Source: Anaerolineae bacterium
GTDB taxonomy: Bacteria > Chloroflexota > Anaerolineae > 4572-78 > J111
Assembly: GCA_020433785.1 (NCBI GenBank)
Contig: JAGRCC010000306.1
Location: 1-5,478, forward strand
Length of the DNA: 5,478 nt
Direction: 5' to 3'
The position numbers and the translations under genes were made by a program. The notes beneath the pieces were generated by a model. It saw only the letters and a program-made list of their open reading frames with translations. It was not told the DNA's origin and made no database searches. This document shows positions 4,294 through 5,478 of the stretch, piece after piece; position 1 is the stretch's first letter, and every line of letters starts with the position of its first letter.

Positions 4294-5478
4294 CCCACGT
4301 CGCTGGTCGCCGGCCGTCATTATATTGGCCCTACTCATCACCGGGTATGCCGCTTTCTTCTCGGCCCAACTCTTCTTTCATTACTATTCGTTCGGCTCAC
4401 GGGCGTTCGATCTAGGCCACTTCGATCAGGCCATTTGGCACACTATCCACGGCCGGCCCTTCGCCCAAACCAACCGCCCCGGCGCGATCAACCGCCTCAG
4501 CATCCACGTCGAGCCGATCTTACTGCCGGTCTCGCTGCTGTACCTGGTCTACGACGGTCCCGAAATTCTGTTCATTTTCCAGAGCATCGTCATTGCCTTG
4601 GGCGCAGTGCCCGTTTTTGCCCTGGCCCGCTATAAACTGCACAGCGACGGCCTGGCGCTGGTATTCGCCATCGCCTATTTAATGCTGCCGGCGATGCAAG
4701 GCGCGGCCCTGCTCGATTTCCATCCCGGCGCGTTAGCCCCCACCTTTCTATTGGCAGCCTTCTACTTTATGGAAGTGCGTCGTCCCGGCTGGTTTGCCGT
4801 TTTCGCCGTACTGGCCGGTATGTGCAAAGAGGACATGGGCCTGCTGGTCTTCATGATGGGGCTGTACGCGGTGGTTATCAACCGGCAGTATCGTCTGGGC
4901 ATCACCACCATGATTTTGTCAACGGTCTGGACCTTCCTGGCCGTGTTCATCATCCCCAAAACGTTCGCCTTGTCCGAAAATATTCACTGGGATCGCTACG
5001 GCCATCTCGGCGACGGCGCGGCCAACATTGTACTCAATTTTGTGCTGCACCCTCAACTGGTGCTGGCCCATTTGGAAGAGATCAACGTCATTCGCTACTT
5101 TCGCCTGCTGCTGACGCCGACCGCCTTCCTGGCCCTGCTCAATCCGATCACCCTGCTGCTGGCCGCGCCCTCGCTCGGCGTCAATCTGCTCAGCAGTTTC
5201 GAGCCGATGCAGGAAATCAACAGCCTGGTCTATGCCGCCCCCATCGTCCCGGCCCTCTTTATCAGCAGCATCTACGGTGCAGCCAACCTTCACCAAATCG
5301 TCGATTGGATAATTGGGAGATTGGGAGATTGGAGATTGAGAGATTGGGAGATCGAGGGAGCGATGACTCAGCGGGTTGCAGATCAATCTCCAATCTCCAA
5401 TCTCCCAATCTCTCGATCCCTACGTCTCTTCCCCCCGTGCCCCGCAGGCTGTGCCCCCGTTTTGACCCCAATCGTGAA
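4286..5478 (+). CDS. DUF2079 family membrane protein, 3' end beyond the window
   Basis: An open frame of 397 codons runs off the window end without a stop. DUF2079 is recognised by FDLGHFDQAIW (residues 41-51), HVEPILLPVSLLY (74-86), LLDFHPGALAPTF (142-154) and the GMCKEDMGLLVF block (178-189; Lys181, Glu182, Asp183). A first membrane helix lies at about 10-30 and several more follow. DUF2079 proteins are regarded as GT-C-like membrane proteins, so with its partner it probably acts in envelope glycan synthesis; the reaction is unknown. ATG4286 has GGTGG 9 nt upstream (4272-4276); an in-frame ATG at 4277 is the alternative. It overlaps the preceding gene by 8 nt (17 with ATG4277), so the two are probably coupled. 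After YAAPIVPALFISSIYGA the frame enters an inverted repeat array (5312-5420) encoding a low-complexity hydrophilic stretch (about 343-378), then a Pro/Cys-rich tail. Whether the family sequence resumes cannot be seen, so the gene may be intact with an expanded loop or may be interrupted. Confidence 0.82.
   Translation, partial: MVNPRRWSPAVIILALLITGYAAFFSAQLFFHYYSFGSRAFDLGHFDQAIWHTIHGRPFAQTNRPGAINRLSIHVEPILLPVSLLYLVYDGPEILFIFQSIVIALGAVPVFALARYKLHSDGLALVFAIAYLMLPAMQGAALLDFHPGALAPTFLLAAFYFMEVRRPGWFAVFAVLAGMCKEDMGLLVFMMGLYAVVINRQYRLGITTMILSTVWTFLAVFIIPKTFALSENIHWDRYGHLGDGAANIVLNFVLHPQLVLAHLEEINVIRYFRLLLTPTAFLALLNPITLLLAAPSLGVNLLSSFEPMQEINSLVYAAPIVPALFISSIYGAANLHQIVDWIIGRLGDWRLRDWEIEGAMTQRVADQSPISNLPISRSLRLFPPCPAGCAPVLTPIV
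5312..5420. repeat. Inverted heptamer/octamer array inside the DUF2079 gene
   Basis: The left array (5312-5358) has six units: ATTGGGAG, ATTGGGAG, ATTGGAG, ATTGAGAG, ATTGGGAG, ATCGAGGG. The right array (5384-5420) has the complementary orientation: CAATCTC, CAATCTC, CAATCTCC, CAATCTCT, CGATCCC. A 22-bp stretch at 5317-5338 is the exact reverse complement of 5391-5412. About 25 nt of non-repeat sequence (5359-5383) separates the arrays. The frame of the host gene stays open throughout. A strong hairpin could form in DNA or RNA. The unit differs from the other two arrays in the window. Confidence 0.9.

Noticed and set aside
5312..5420. Intrinsic terminator formed by the inverted array
   Set aside because: The stem is not GC-dense at its base, it has no T-run directly after it, and it lies inside an open coding frame.
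4919..5471. Two overlapping - strand open frames across the 3' part of the DUF2079 gene
   Set aside because: They translate the inverted repeat into low-complexity peptide (repeating ISQSP-like) and lie opposite a recognised coding frame.

Overview
The window looks like accessory DNA from a bacterial chromosome. The most likely source is a Chloroflexota (Anaerolineae-like) or possibly cyanobacterial genome. This rests on recognised gene families and repeat style, not on a marker gene: a VapB/DUF2281-type antitoxin, a GT39-like plus DUF2079 membrane-protein pair, and several heptanucleotide repeat arrays. All genes are on the + strand.

Left part (about 1-2440), AT-richer. A small antitoxin-like gene (117-509) has a plausible promoter and a good ribosome site. 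It is followed by what may be the decayed remains of its PIN-domain (VapC) toxin (519-621). Next is a two-gene unit: an AAA_21/RecF-like ATPase (674-1783) and a DUF4276 Toprim-like protein (1780-2436). Their stop and start codons overlap (ATGA), so they are very probably co-translated. An ATPase coupled to a Toprim-like putative nuclease is the layout of anti-phage systems such as AbiL and PARIS. I read the pair as an intact candidate defence module with its own promoter at 622-650. This is the most interesting biology in the window.

Middle (2437-2682), non-coding. It holds a promoter candidate built over a perfect 12-bp palindrome, then two oppositely oriented arrays of a 7-bp unit (AGCTATC-like) around a 49-nt spacer. 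The arrays lie just upstream of the next gene and would be in its 5' leader.

Right part (2683-5478), GC-richer. Two overlapping genes encode polytopic membrane proteins: a GT39/PMT-like glycosyltransferase with the GT-C Asp-Glu motif (2683-4293), and a DUF2079 protein (4286 to beyond the window end). They likely work together in cell-envelope glycan or glycolipid modification from lipid-linked sugar donors; the exact substrate cannot be told. Each is interrupted in a loop region by a different heptamer-type repeat: four perfect CACGTCC units in the first, and a large inverted array of ATTGGGAG-like units in the second. Three unrelated 7/8-bp repeat families within about 2.9 kb, two of them inside reading frames, is the second notable theme.
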